Assembly: GCF_019710475.1 (NCBI RefSeq)
Contig: NZ_JAJFAX010000005.1
Location: 310,001-374,000, forward strand
DNA length: 64,000 bases
Source of the DNA: Glycomyces sp. TRM65418
GTDB taxonomy: Bacteria > Actinomycetota > Actinomycetes > Mycobacteriales > Micromonosporaceae
Direction: 5' to 3'
Under the pieces are notes generated by a model that was given only the letters and a program-made list of their open reading frames with translations, ran no database searches and was not told the DNA's origin. The translations under genes and the position numbers were made by a program. Every line of letters begins with the position of its first letter. Positions within the stretch are counted from its first letter, which is position 1. Of this stretch, positions 35,467 to 44,666 are shown one piece after another.

Positions 35467-36184
35467 GTTGGGCTCCTGCCTGGTCCCTCGGCATGATCGT
35501 GATCTGGTCGATGTTCACGTGCGCGGGCCGCGTTGCGACCCAGGCGATCGCCTCCGCCACATCATCGGCGGTCAGCGGCGTCATGCCCGCGTACACCGCA
35601 TCGGCCCGCTCCTTGTCGCCCTCGAAGCGCACCAGGCTGAACTCGGTCTCCACCATGCCCGGGTCGATCTCGCACACCCGCACCGGCTGCCCGAGCAGCT
35701 CCAGGCGCAGCACCCGCGCCAACGCCGCCTCCGCGTGCTTCGCCGCGTTGTAACCGCCTCCGCCCGGGTACGGCTGCCGTGCCGCGATCGAGCCGATCAC
35801 CACGACCTGCCCGTCCCCCGATTCGACCAGCTTCGGCAAGAGCGCCTTCGTGATCCGCGCCGTGCCGAGCACGTTCACGTCGTACATCCGCTGCCACAGT
35901 TCCAGGTCGGCCTCCGCGATCGGGTCGAGCCCGAGCGCGCCGCCCGCGTTGTTCACCAGCAGGTCGCAGCGCTCGACCTGCTCCACGAACGCCGCGACCG
36001 AGGCCTCGTCCGTCACGTCCAGCGCGATCGCCCGCCCGCCGCATTCGGCGGCGACCTCGGCGAGCCGGTCGGCCCGGCGGGCTCCCAGCACGACCTCGAA
36101 TCCGGCCTTGGCGAGGGCTTTCGCCGCCGCCGCCCCGATGCCGCTGCTCGCTCCCGTGACCACTGCTACAGGTTTGCTGCTCAT
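35444..36184 (-). CDS. Classical short-chain dehydrogenase/reductase
   Basis: A 246-residue cytoplasmic oxidoreductase of the YdfG/serine-3-dehydrogenase type. It has the cofactor motif TGASSGIG with ARR at the NADP-selecting position, the NNAGG motif, the catalytic Ser in VVIGSIAA, and the YNAAK catalytic Tyr/Lys. The C-terminal NIDQITIMPRDQAGAQ segment is typical of 3-hydroxy acid/serine dehydrogenases. The start is ATG 36184 (MSSKPVAVV). It is divergent from the metE riboswitch region and transcribed alone. The substrate is unproven. Confidence 0.9.
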   Translation of the reverse strand: MSSKPVAVVTGASSGIGAAAAKALAKAGFEVVLGARRADRLAEVAAECGGRAIALDVTDEASVAAFVEQVERCDLLVNNAGGALGLDPIAEADLELWQRMYDVNVLGTARITKALLPKLVESGDGQVVVIGSIAARQPYPGGGGYNAAKHAEAALARVLRLELLGQPVRVCEIDPGMVETEFSLVRFEGDKERADAVYAGMTPLTADDVAEAIAWVATRPAHVNIDQITIMPRDQAGAQQVHRRRQ

Positions 36185-36274
36185 GGGGCCCGAGCCTACC
36201 CATCCGCCGCCGTGCTCGGGCCGCGCTCGTCCCACTCTGCGGCCGCGTCGGGCACGGATGGGCTTGCGCGCCCG

Positions 36275-36465
36275 TACCATCGGTGACGACGCTGGTTCCG
36301 AGGCGGTGCGATCCGTTTCGGCTAAGAGGGAATCTGGTGTGAATCCAGGACTGCCCCGCAGCGGTGAGAGGGAACGAAACCCGCCATGAGCACTGGACCC
36401 CGGGTCTGGGAAGCGGCGGGCGGTAGGAGTGCAAGCGCCCTCGAGTCCGAATACCTGCCCGCGTA
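36275..36465 (+). promoter_or_regulatory. Cobalamin (B12) riboswitch with promoter -10, controlling metE
   Basis: A cobalamin riboswitch lies just before metE. The core GGCTAAGAGGGAAT, the TGTGAATCCAGGACTGCCC helix region, the GCAGCGGTGAGAGGGAACG block, CACTG and GGGAAG segments and the GGTAGGAGTG element are followed by the B12 box GAGTCCGAATACCTGCC at 36443-36459. TACCAT at 36275-36280 fits the -10 of its promoter. Binding of adenosyl- or methylcobalamin should turn metE off, leaving synthesis to the B12-dependent MetH, which must be encoded elsewhere. Confidence 0.92.
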
Positions 36466-36517
36466 CCGCGCGCGTCCGCGTGCGGTCCCGTTGTCGCAAG
36501 TTCGAGGGAACTGACAC

Positions 36518-38764
36518 ATGAACACGACCACCGCCGTGCCCGCGAAACGGCTCCAGTCCACCGTGCTGGGATATCCGCGCATCGGACCGAACCGGGAGCT
36601 CAAGCGCGCGCTCGAAGCCCACTGGTCCGGCCGTCTCGACGCCGACGGCCTCGAAGCGGCCGCCGCCTCGGTCCGCGCCGGGATGCTCGACGACCTCGCC
36701 GTGCTCGACACGGTCCCGACCGGCACGTTCTCCCTGTACGACCACGTGCTCGACACCGTCGTCGCCGTGGACGCGCTCGCGTCCCGGCACCGCCGTGAGA
36801 CCGCGCTCGCCTCGTATTTCGCCGCCGCCCGGGGCGATGACGCCGCCGTCCCGCTCGAGATGACCAAGTGGTTCGACACGAACTACCACTACCTCGTCCC
36901 CGAGATCGGGCCCGGCACGGCCTTCAACGCGAAGCCCGACAAGGCGATCGCCGAGTTCCTCGAAGCCCGCGAGCGCGGCCTCGACGCCCGGCCCGTGCTC
37001 CTCGGCCCGGTGTCGTTCCTCCTGCTCGCCAAGCCGGACGCGGACGCCCCCGCCGATTTCCGTCCGCTCGACCGTCTCGGTGATCTCGTCGAGGTCTATG
37101 TGGAGATCCTCACCGCTCTCGGGCGCGCGGGGGCCGGGCTCGTCCAGCTCGACGAGCCTGCGCTGTGCGCTGACCGGACGCCGGAGGAGCTGGCGTCGGT
37201 GGGCGCTGCTTACCGGCGGCTCGTCGGTGCCGCTGCGCTGGTGGTCGCGGGTGGCTATGGGCCGTTCGGGGAGGCGCTGCCGGTGCTGCTCGACGCGGGG
37301 GCGGAGGGCGTGGCCCTCGATCTGGTCCGTGGCCGCAGTGACCTTGAGGTGATTGAGGCTCTTGATGTTTCACGTGAAACATCCTTGTTCGCAGGGGTCG
37401 TCGACGGCCGCAACATCTGGCGTGCCGACCTCGCCGAGGCCGCCGCCGACATCGAACGGCTGCAGCGCATCAGCGACCGCGTCGGGGTCGCCTCGTCGTC
37501 CTCGCTCCTTCACGTCCCCGTCGATCTCGACGCCGAGACCGATCTTCCGGCGGCGCTGACCGAGCGCCTCGCTTTCGCCCGGCAGAAGCTCCGCGAGATC
37601 ACCGCCCTCGCGGACCCGGACGGTCCGCGCGAAGCGCGGCCTGCGGCCCCGGGCGCCTGGCGCGACGAGGCCGTGCGGGCGCGGCTCGATGCGCTGGAGC
37701 CCGATGCCGACCGGCGGGTGCCTTACGCCGAGCGCCGAGCCGCCCAGGCCGGGCGGGTGCCGCTGCCGTTGCTGCCGACGACCACCATCGGTTCCTTTCC
37801 GCAGACCGCTGAGCTCCGCAACGCCCGCGCGGCTCACCGCCGGGGTCTGATGATCGACGCCGATTACGGGGCGCGCATGAGGGCCGAGGTCGCCGCCGTC
37901 ATCGCCGAGCAGGAGAGGCTCGGCCTCGACGTGCTCGTCCACGGCGAGCCCGAGCGCAACGACATGGTCCAGTACTTCGCCGAGCAGCTCACCGGCTTCG
38001 CGACCACCGCCGCGGGCTGGGTGCAGTCCTACGGATCCCGCTGCGTCCGTCCCCCGGTGCTGTTCGGCGACGTGGCGCGGACCGGTCCGATGACCGTCGA
38101 GTGGACCTCGTATGCGCAGTCGCTCACCGAGAAGCCCGTCAAGGGGATGCTCACGGGGCCGGTCACCATCCTGGCGTGGTCGTTCGTCCGCGACGACCAG
38201 CCGCTGGCCGACACCGCCGATCAGGTGGCCTTGGCGTTGCGGGAGGAGGTGGCCGATCTGGAGGCCGCCGGGACCGCGATCATCCAGGTCGACGAGCCCG
38301 CGCTGCGTGAGCTCCTGCCCGTGCGCGGTGCCGCCCGTGGGGCCTATCGCGACTGGGCCACGCGTGCCTTCCGCCTGGTCACGGCGGGGGTGGGACCGGC
38401 GACCGCGATTCACACGCACCTGTGCTATTCGGAGTTCGGGGAGGTCATCGACGCGATCGCCGCGCTCGACGCCGACGTCACCTCCATTGAGGCCTCCCGT
38501 TCGAAGATGGAGGTTCTGGCCGATCTCGACCGCGCCCGCTACCGCAGCGCGGTCGGCCCCGGCGTGTGGGACATCCACTCCCCGCGCGTCCCCGCCGTCG
38601 GCGACATGGCCGAGGCCCTGCGGCTGGCCGTCGCCGCTCTCGGCCCCGAGCGGGTCTGGGTCAACCCGGACTGCGGCTTGAAGACCCGCCGCTATGAGGA
38701 GGTCCGGCCGTCGCTCGCCAATCTCGTCGCGGCGGCCGGTCTGGTTCGTGAGCAGCTCGTTTAG
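36518..38764 (+). CDS. metE: Cobalamin-independent methionine synthase
   Basis: MetE (748 residues) transfers the methyl group of 5-methyltetrahydropteroyltriglutamate to homocysteine. The N-terminal half starts with VLGYPRIGPNRELK, and the C-terminal half carries the zinc ligands His (THLCYSEF) and Cys (NPDCGLKTR) with the IQVDEPALRE motif. It is controlled by the upstream cobalamin riboswitch. A perfect parS palindrome lies within codons for DVSRETS. Codon use in the middle third is a little less G+C-rich than in the neighbours. Confidence 0.96.
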   Translation: MNTTTAVPAKRLQSTVLGYPRIGPNRELKRALEAHWSGRLDADGLEAAAASVRAGMLDDLAVLDTVPTGTFSLYDHVLDTVVAVDALASRHRRETALASYFAAARGDDAAVPLEMTKWFDTNYHYLVPEIGPGTAFNAKPDKAIAEFLEARERGLDARPVLLGPVSFLLLAKPDADAPADFRPLDRLGDLVEVYVEILTALGRAGAGLVQLDEPALCADRTPEELASVGAAYRRLVGAAALVVAGGYGPFGEALPVLLDAGAEGVALDLVRGRSDLEVIEALDVSRETSLFAGVVDGRNIWRADLAEAAADIERLQRISDRVGVASSSSLLHVPVDLDAETDLPAALTERLAFARQKLREITALADPDGPREARPAAPGAWRDEAVRARLDALEPDADRRVPYAERRAAQAGRVPLPLLPTTTIGSFPQTAELRNARAAHRRGLMIDADYGARMRAEVAAVIAEQERLGLDVLVHGEPERNDMVQYFAEQLTGFATTAAGWVQSYGSRCVRPPVLFGDVARTGPMTVEWTSYAQSLTEKPVKGMLTGPVTILAWSFVRDDQPLADTADQVALALREEVADLEAAGTAIIQVDEPALRELLPVRGAARGAYRDWATRAFRLVTAGVGPATAIHTHLCYSEFGEVIDAIAALDADVTSIEASRSKMEVLADLDRARYRSAVGPGVWDIHSPRVPAVGDMAEALRLAVAALGPERVWVNPDCGLKTRRYEEVRPSLANLVAAAGLVREQLV
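37366..37381. other. parS: parS centromere site inside metE
   Basis: TGTTTCACGTGAAACA, a perfect match to the 16-bp ParB-binding parS palindrome, is read through by metE as D-V-S-R-E-T. Bacterial parS sites cluster near oriC; this one is about 34 kb away. parAB is expected just left of the window, beyond rnpA. I found only this perfect copy in the 64 kb. Confidence 0.9.
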
Positions 38765-38954
38765 GCCGAGACGGGTCCGGTCGGCGTATGGCCCGGTGGG
38801 GCGGCGGCCGGCTCGGTCCGCGGGCCGCTCGGTGTGACGGGCGGTCCCGGGTCGCGGCGCCTCGCCTATGGCAGGTGCTGCGGCCCGGGGCGTCCGCGGG
38901 GGCCGTGTTCCGGGCTTCCGGGCGTTTCGCGCGCGGGCACGTACCCTTGCATAT

Positions 38955-40142
38955 GTGGCGATCGACAACTACCGCGTCCTGACCGAACCTGAGTTCGGCA
39001 CCATGTCCGGTCTGGCCAAGGCCAGTGCCGACTGGCGGCGGCTCGCGCACAACGTGGAGGTGCTGGCGGCGGTCGCGGGGGTGCCGATGATGGCGATGGT
39101 CAAGGCCGACGCGTACGGGCACGGCATGGTCCCGGCCGCGCGGGTCGCGGTCGAGGCCGGCGCGGCGGGCCTCGGCGTCGTGACGCTGAGGGAGGCGTGG
39201 CAGCTCAAGCGCCGGCCGGATCTGGCGGAGACGACGGTGATGGCGTTCTTCTTCGCGCCCGATCAGCCGGGCCTGGCCGAGGTGGTCGGCGCCGGGGTCG
39301 AGCTCGGGGTCTCTTCGCATGCGCAGCTCGAGTCGGTCGCCGCGGCGGCCGATCGGGCGGGGCGTCCGGCGCGGGTGCATCTCAAGGGGGACACGGGGAT
39401 GTCGCGCGGCGGGGTGGCGGAGCACGAGTGGGCGCAGGTCGCGGAGGCGGCGGCGAAGCATCAGGCGGCCGGTTCGGTGGTCGTGGCGGGGGCGTGGAGC
39501 CATATGGCCTGCGCGGACGAGGTCGGGCATCCGTCGAACGCCGAGCAGAAGGCCGCGTTCGAGCGGTTCCTGGGCGTGGTGGCGGCGGCGGGTCTGGAGC
39601 CGGAGGTGCGGCATCTGGCGAATTCGGCGGCGTTGATCGCGGATCCGGAGGCCCGCTATGACCTGGTGCGGCCGGGGATCGCCTTGTACGGGTACAACCC
39701 GGTGCCGGGGTTCCCGGTGGATCTCCGGCCGGTGCTGGAGGTGCGGTCGGTGGTGATGTCGGTGAAGCGGCTGCCCGCCGGGACGGGGGTCTCGTACGGG
39801 CACACGGTGCGGTTGGAGCGGGAGGCGAACGTCGCGCTCGTGCCGTTGGGGTACGCCGACGGGGTGCCGCGGGCGGCGTCGGGCCGGGCGGAGGTGTACT
39901 TGGCGGGGAAGCGTCGTCGCGTGCTGGGGCGGATCTGCATGGACCAGTTCGTGGTCGACTGCGGGGACGACGCCGTGAAGGCCGGTGAGCCGGTGGTGCT
40001 CATCGGCGCCGGCGAGCAGCACCCGGACGCCGACGACTGGTCGGCGTGGGCCGGGACGATCCCCAATGATGTCCTCACGGGCATCGGTTCGCGCGTTCCC
40101 CGGTTGTGGAACCGGGGCGTGGGTCCGGTCGAGGGCGGCTGA
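38955..40142 (+). CDS. alr: Alanine racemase
   Basis: A PLP enzyme that makes D-alanine for peptidoglycan. It shows the PLP-Lys motif MVKADAYGHG, GDTGMSRGG, the catalytic Tyr region in VPLGYADGVPR, and RICMDQFVVDC. Two starts compete. GTG 38955 (395 residues) has TACCCT 7 nt upstream, fitting a leaderless mRNA. ATG 39003 (379 residues) puts the PLP Lys at 34, near the family norm, but has no ribosome site. I used the first without certainty. It heads the alr-hydrolase-tsaE-tsaB-rimI-tsaD cluster common in Actinobacteria. Confidence 0.93.
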   Translation: MAIDNYRVLTEPEFGTMSGLAKASADWRRLAHNVEVLAAVAGVPMMAMVKADAYGHGMVPAARVAVEAGAAGLGVVTLREAWQLKRRPDLAETTVMAFFFAPDQPGLAEVVGAGVELGVSSHAQLESVAAAADRAGRPARVHLKGDTGMSRGGVAEHEWAQVAEAAAKHQAAGSVVVAGAWSHMACADEVGHPSNAEQKAAFERFLGVVAAAGLEPEVRHLANSAALIADPEARYDLVRPGIALYGYNPVPGFPVDLRPVLEVRSVVMSVKRLPAGTGVSYGHTVRLEREANVALVPLGYADGVPRAASGRAEVYLAGKRRRVLGRICMDQFVVDCGDDAVKAGEPVVLIGAGEQHPDADDWSAWAGTIPNDVLTGIGSRVPRLWNRGVGPVEGG

Positions 40143-40205
40143 CGACGGAGCAGTGCCCCTGCATGGTGTCGCGAGACACGCCGTTCAACCACACTGTGAG
40201 GCCGC

Positions 40206-41402
40206 ATGAGTGAGCAGCAGTCCCGCCGCAGGCGCGGTTTGGCGATCGCCGGGGGTGTCACCGGTGGCATGGCCGTCGGGATGGCGTTGGCGATCGGGGT
40301 GCCGCGGTATCTGGCGCGGCGGACCCGGTTGGCGTCGAACGACCCGTACGCGCATGAGCCGTTCGAGTTGCCGCCGACGAGTTCGGTGCGGACGGTGGAC
40401 ACGCGTGACGGGGTGGCGGTGCATGTGGAGACCGTGGGGCCGGACGACGCGGATCTGACGGTGGTGTTCGCGCACGGGTACATGCAGGACATGGCGACGT
40501 TCTATTTCCTGCGGAAGGCGATCGCGGAGGCGGGGCATCGGGGGGCGTCGCTGCGGGCGGTGCTGTACGACCAGCCGGGGCACGGGCGTTCGGGTCCGCT
40601 GCCGCGCACGGAGTACGGGATCGACGATCTGGCGGAGGTGCTGCACGACGTGCTGGAGGCGGTGGCGCCGCAGGGGCCGCTGGTGCTGGTGGGTCATTCG
40701 ATGGGCGGGATGACGCTGCAGGTGTACGCGCGGGTGCATCCGGAGGCGTTTCGCGAGCGGGTGCAGGGCGTGGTGTTCCTGTCGAGCAGTGCGGCGGGGC
40801 TGGACACGGTGGAGACGAGGCCGATGCGGGCGTTGCGGCGGTTGCGTCGGACGGTGCTGCCGATGCTGCAGCAGGTGGCGGGGTGGACGCCGGATCTGAT
40901 CGACCGTTCGAGGCTGCTGGCGGGGGACCTGGCGTGGCTGTTGACGCGGCGTGCGGCGTTCGGGCATGTGGATCCGCCGGCGTCGCTGGTCAGCCTGGTG
41001 GAGCGGATGAACCGGCGGGCGTCGATTCAGAGCATCGTGGGGTATGCGCGCGCTATTCTCGACCACGATGAGACGGCGACGTTGCCGCTGTTCGAGGGGC
41101 TTCCGGCGCTGGTGGTGGTCGGGGACGTGGACTTGTTGACGCCGCCGGAGCATTCGCGGCGGCTGGCGGCGGCGCTCGGGGGCTCGCGGTTCGAGCTCAT
41201 AGCCGAGGCGGCTCATTCACCGCAGCTGGAGTACCCTGGTGAGATCTCACAACTGCTGTTGGAGATGATCGACAAAGTCGTGGCGGAGATCGGCAAGGGC
41301 CCTGCCGCGCCCGCCGCTTCGGCACCGCCGCAGCGGGACCCGGCGCGGCAGTCCCGGTGGTCGCCGTTCTCGCGCCACCACGGGCATCGCCTCGAACCGT
41401 GA
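40206..41402 (+). CDS. Membrane-anchored alpha/beta hydrolase
   Basis: A 398-residue protein with an N-terminal anchor helix (GLAIAGGVTGGMAVGMALA at about 11-30) followed by an alpha/beta-hydrolase domain. Its features are VFAHGYMQD (oxyanion region), YDQPGHGRS, the nucleophile elbow GHSMGG, an Asp in VVGDVDLLTP and the final His in AEAAHSPQLE. It is conserved between alr and tsaE in Actinobacteria; no substrate is established, and a role in envelope or lipid metabolism is inferred. It is separated from tsaE by 86 nt. Confidence 0.88.
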   Translation: MSEQQSRRRRGLAIAGGVTGGMAVGMALAIGVPRYLARRTRLASNDPYAHEPFELPPTSSVRTVDTRDGVAVHVETVGPDDADLTVVFAHGYMQDMATFYFLRKAIAEAGHRGASLRAVLYDQPGHGRSGPLPRTEYGIDDLAEVLHDVLEAVAPQGPLVLVGHSMGGMTLQVYARVHPEAFRERVQGVVFLSSSAAGLDTVETRPMRALRRLRRTVLPMLQQVAGWTPDLIDRSRLLAGDLAWLLTRRAAFGHVDPPASLVSLVERMNRRASIQSIVGYARAILDHDETATLPLFEGLPALVVVGDVDLLTPPEHSRRLAAALGGSRFELIAEAAHSPQLEYPGEISQLLLEMIDKVVAEIGKGPAAPAASAPPQRDPARQSRWSPFSRHHGHRLEP

Positions 41403-41488
41403 CCCGGTTCGGCGGCACAGGGAATCGACGGCTCCGCGGGCATCGCCGAGGGCGAGGACGCGGGCCCTACGCACTTGGAGGAGTGAAC

Positions 41489-41986
41489 GTGAGGCTGACT
41501 CTCCGGACGGCCGCAGACACGTACGAGTTCGGGCAGCGCCTCGCCGCGGTCCTGCGCGCGGGCGACCTCGTGATCCTCACCGGCCCGCTGGGGGCCGGGA
41601 AGACCGCGCTCACGCAGGGCGTCGGCGCCGGGCTCGGCGTCGAGGGGCGGATCACCAGCCCCACGTTCGTCATCGCCCGTTCGCACCGGGCGGGCCCGGC
41701 CGGGGTGCCGCTGGTCCACGTCGACGCGTACCGGCTGGAGAGCCTGGACGAACTCGACGACCTCGACCTGGACACCGACGTCGACGCGGCCGTGACCGTG
41801 GTCGAGTGGGGCGCGGGCCTGGCCGAGCGGCTCGCGGAGTCGCACCTGGAGATCGCGATCGAGCGGCGGGCCGACGAGAGCCGCGAGGCCGTCCTGCACG
41901 CGCGCGGCGGCGACTGGGCCGAGCGCCTCGCCGCGCTCGGCGAGCCGTCGGCGGGCAGCTCGCGACCGGTCGGCGCCGCCGTATGA
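41489..41986 (+). CDS. tsaE: tRNA t6A synthesis ATPase TsaE
   Basis: TsaE is the ATPase that works with TsaB and TsaD to make N6-threonylcarbamoyladenosine on ANN-decoding tRNAs. The 165-residue protein has Walker A GPLGAGKTAL, SPTFVIARSH and HVDAYRL. GTG 41489 is preceded by GGAGGAG with about 5 nt spacing; GTG 41483 is too close. Its stop overlaps the tsaB start (ATGA). Confidence 0.94.
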   Translation: MRLTLRTAADTYEFGQRLAAVLRAGDLVILTGPLGAGKTALTQGVGAGLGVEGRITSPTFVIARSHRAGPAGVPLVHVDAYRLESLDELDDLDLDTDVDAAVTVVEWGAGLAERLAESHLEIAIERRADESREAVLHARGGDWAERLAALGEPSAGSSRPVGAAV

Positions 41987-42639
41987 GGGTGCTGGCGCTC
42001 GACACCTCCACCAGTGCCGTCCAGGCCGCGCTGGTCGACCTCGACGACGACGAGCTGTTCCTGACCGCGTTCCGCCGCGAGGTGAACGCGCGCGGCCACG
42101 TCGAACGGCTCGCCCCGTTCATCGAAGGCTGCCTCGCCGACGCCGGCCGCACCCGCGCCGACGTCGACGCGGTCGTCTCCGGTGTCGGCCCCGGGCCGTT
42201 CACGGGCCTGCGGGTCGGGATGGTCACCGCCGCGGCGTTCGCCGACGGCGCCGGCATCCCCGTCTACGGCGTCTGCTCGCTCGACGGCATCGGCGGCAAC
42301 ACGCGCGGCCGGGCCCTCGCGGCCACGGACGCGCGCCGCAAGGAGATCTACTGGGCCGTCTACGACGACGGTCGGCGCGAAGGCGAACCGCAGGTGTGCC
42401 GGCCCTCGGAGCTGCCCGAGACGCGCGCGGACTACGCGATCGGCGAGGGCGCCAGCAAGTACGCCGGCGAGCTGCCGATGGACGCCGAGACCGAACCGGT
42501 CTACCCGGACCTGGTGAAGCTCGTCGAACTCGCCGCGCCCCGGCTGCTCGCGGGCGCGCCGAGCGAGCGGCTCACCCCGCTGTACCTGCGCCGCCCCGAC
42601 GCCCAGCCCGCCGCTGCGCCCCCTGCTGCGAGCGCGTAG
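41983..42639 (+). CDS. tsaB: tRNA t6A synthesis protein TsaB
   Basis: A 218-residue ASKHA-fold partner of TsaD, needed for t6A formation. The N-terminus MRVLALDTSTSAVQAAL and the GVGPGPFTGLRVG motif are diagnostic. It lacks the metal-binding His residues of TsaD, as expected. It is coupled to tsaE and followed by rimI after 29 nt. Confidence 0.94.
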   Translation: MRVLALDTSTSAVQAALVDLDDDELFLTAFRREVNARGHVERLAPFIEGCLADAGRTRADVDAVVSGVGPGPFTGLRVGMVTAAAFADGAGIPVYGVCSLDGIGGNTRGRALAATDARRKEIYWAVYDDGRREGEPQVCRPSELPETRADYAIGEGASKYAGELPMDAETEPVYPDLVKLVELAAPRLLAGAPSERLTPLYLRRPDAQPAAAPPAASA

Positions 42640-42668
42640 CGCCGCCGGGCGTGGTACAGCTTGATGCG

Positions 42669-43112
42669 ATGAACGACTTGCGGATCGGCCGGCTGCGCTG
42701 GTGGCACCTGCCTGAAGTGGCGAAGATGGAGACCGTGATCTTCGGGCCCGAAGCCTGGAGCGAGGGCCTGCTGTGGACTGAGCTGTCGGCCGGGAACGAC
42801 TACCGCGCGGTCTTCGACGGCGAGCGGATCCTCGGGTACGCGGGGACGGCGGTGAGCGGCGACGAGGTGTGGCTCAACAACCTCGCCGTCGACGCGTCGG
42901 CCCGCCGCCGCGGGATCGGGCGCATGCTCATGGACGATCTGATCGAGCGCGCCCGGGCGGGCGGGGCCAAGGCGATCTACCTGGAGGTCGCGGTCGACAA
43001 CGTCCCGGCCCAGCGGTTGTACGACGCGTACGGCTTCGTGGGGCTCGGGGTGCGCAAGAACTACTACCAGCACACCGGCACGGACGCCGCGGTGATGAGG
43101 ATGGATTTGTGA
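42669..43112 (+). CDS. rimI: Ribosomal protein alanine N-acetyltransferase RimI
   Basis: A GNAT enzyme of 147 residues that acetylates the N-terminus of ribosomal protein bS18 and possibly others. It has the acetyl-CoA loop [10 protein letters not shown], the [18 protein letters not shown] motif and NYYQ near the end. ATG 42669 is used; GTG codons at 42651 and 42654 are in frame. It lies in the tsa cluster and overlaps tsaD by 4 nt (GTGA), as in most Actinobacteria. Confidence 0.92.
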   Translation: MNDLRIGRLRWWHLPEVAKMETVIFGPEAWSEGLLWTELSAGNDYRAVFDGERILGYAGTAVSGDEVWLNNLAVDASARRRGIGRMLMDDLIERARAGGAKAIYLEVAVDNVPAQRLYDAYGFVGLGVRKNYYQHTGTDAAVMRMDL

Positions 43113-44185
43113 AGAACGACAGCGCTGGCGACAACGCCCCCGTGGTGATGGGCATCGAGACCTCGTGCGACGAGACCGGGGTCGGGATCGTGCGGGGGCA
43201 CGAGCTGCTGGCCGACGCGGTGGCGTCGTCTGTGGACGAGCACGCCCGGTTCGGCGGCGTGGTGCCCGAGGTCGCGAGCCGCGCGCACCTGGAGGCCATG
43301 GTGCCGACGGTGCAGCGGGCCCTGGACGACGCCGGGCTCACTTTGGGGGACCTCGACGGGATCGCCGTCACCGCCGGGCCCGGCCTGGCGGGGGCGCTCA
43401 TGGTCGGCGTCGGCGCGGCGAAGGCCTATTCGATCGCCACGGGCGTCCCGCTGTACGGCGTGAACCATTTGAGCGCGCACATCGCGGTGGACACGTTGGA
43501 GAACGGGCCGATCCCCGAGCCCGCGATCGGCCTGCTCGTCTCGGGCGGCCACTCCTCGATCATGATGGTCGAGGACCTCGCGGGGAAGGTCACGCAGTTG
43601 GGCGCGAGCATCGACGACGCCGCGGGGGAGGCGTTCGACAAGGTCGCGCGGCTGCTGGGCCTGCCGTTCCCCGGCGGCCCGTACATCGACCGGGCCGCGA
43701 AGGAGGGGGACCGGGCGTTCGTGCAGTTCCCGCGCGGGCTGACGGCCGCGAAGGACATGGAGCGGCACCGCTACGACTTCTCGTTCTCGGGGTTGAAGAC
43801 CGCCGTGGCCCGCTGGATCGAGGCCCGGCGGGCCGAGGGGGAGGACGTCCCGGTGAACGACGTGGCCGCCGCGTTCCAGGAGGCGGTGTGCGACGTGTTG
43901 ACGCGCAAGGCGATCCTGGCCGCGAAGGAGCACGGGGTCGAGACGGTCCTCCTCGGCGGCGGCGTGGCGGCCAACTCGCGGCTGCGCGCCCTGGCGACCG
44001 AGCGGGCCGAGGCGGCGGGCCTCACGCTGCGCTATCCGCGGCCGAAGCTGTGCACCGACAACGGGGCGATGGTCGCCGCGCTGGGCTCGCACCTCGTCGC
44101 GGCGGGCGTGGCCCCGTCGCGGATCGACTTCCCCGCGAACTCCTCGATGGACGTGGAGGTCGTCAGCCTCGCCAACCGGCTGTAG
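43109..44185 (+). CDS. tsaD: tRNA N6-adenosine threonylcarbamoyltransferase TsaD
   Basis: The catalytic subunit of t6A synthesis, 358 residues. It has the ASKHA start [15 protein letters not shown], the metal site NHLSAHI (HxxxH), [19 protein letters not shown] and a C-terminal [12 protein letters not shown] 43109 overlaps the rimI stop. It closes the operon and is convergent with the DUF6463 gene, 4 nt apart. Confidence 0.96.
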   Translation: MKNDSAGDNAPVVMGIETSCDETGVGIVRGHELLADAVASSVDEHARFGGVVPEVASRAHLEAMVPTVQRALDDAGLTLGDLDGIAVTAGPGLAGALMVGVGAAKAYSIATGVPLYGVNHLSAHIAVDTLENGPIPEPAIGLLVSGGHSSIMMVEDLAGKVTQLGASIDDAAGEAFDKVARLLGLPFPGGPYIDRAAKEGDRAFVQFPRGLTAAKDMERHRYDFSFSGLKTAVARWIEARRAEGEDVPVNDVAAAFQEAVCDVLTRKAILAAKEHGVETVLLGGGVAANSRLRALATERAEAAGLTLRYPRPKLCTDNGAMVAALGSHLVAAGVAPSRIDFPANSSMDVEVVSLANRL

Positions 44186-44189
44186 GCCT

Positions 44190-44603
44190 TCAGCGCGCCG
44201 GGACGGCTTCGGCCGCCGCCCGTGCTCCGCGGGCGGCGCGGCGGACTCCGGCGAGGTAGAGGACCGACGCGACGACGCCGAGGATCCACGGCGAGGGCAG
44301 CAGGATCACCGTGTTGGCCGCCGTCCAGGCGAGGATCGTCCAGCCGAGGAACGCGGGGGGCGCGATGCCGCGCCGGTGCATCCAGAGGACGGCGAAGCCG
44401 AGTGCCAGCAGCGGCAGGCCGAAGCCGCCGACGGTGAGCCAGTACGCGGCCATGCCCGGGCTCATCTCGGTGATGCCCTCATCCGGTCGCCACAGGACGC
44501 CGCCGAACCACGCGGCGGCGTGGCTCGGGGCGACCAGTGCGAGGCTGAGGACCGTGTGCCCGATGCCGAGGAAGACGAAGATCCGTCCGGCCCATGCGAT
44601 CAT
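44190..44603 (-). CDS. DUF6463-like small membrane protein
   Basis: A 137-residue protein with four predicted helices (RIFVFLGIGHTVLSLALV first), resembling the DUF6463 family; function unknown. ATG 44603 has CGGAG 5 nt upstream, and a TTG 15 nt further up is in frame. It is divergent from a TetR gene over a 63-bp spacer with inverted repeats, so it is the likely target of that regulator. Confidence 0.75.
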   Translation of the reverse strand: MIAWAGRIFVFLGIGHTVLSLALVAPSHAAAWFGGVLWRPDEGITEMSPGMAAYWLTVGGFGLPLLALGFAVLWMHRRGIAPPAFLGWTILAWTAANTVILLPSPWILGVVASVLYLAGVRRAARGARAAAEAVPAR

Positions 44604-44623
44604 GATGACTCCGCTCAAATTAT

Positions 44624-44658
44624 GGAACCGTTAGTTCCGATACTGTTGGTTCTGTATC
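44624..44658. promoter_or_regulatory. Inverted repeats between DUF6463 and TetR genes
   Basis: GGAAC/GTTCC arms at 44624-44638, and GATAC/GTATC arms at 44639-44658 around TGTTGGTTCT. The GGTTC/GAACC element recurs. They are compatible with one or two TetR operators in the short divergent promoter. Confidence 0.55.
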
Positions 44659-44666
44659 GTAGGCCC

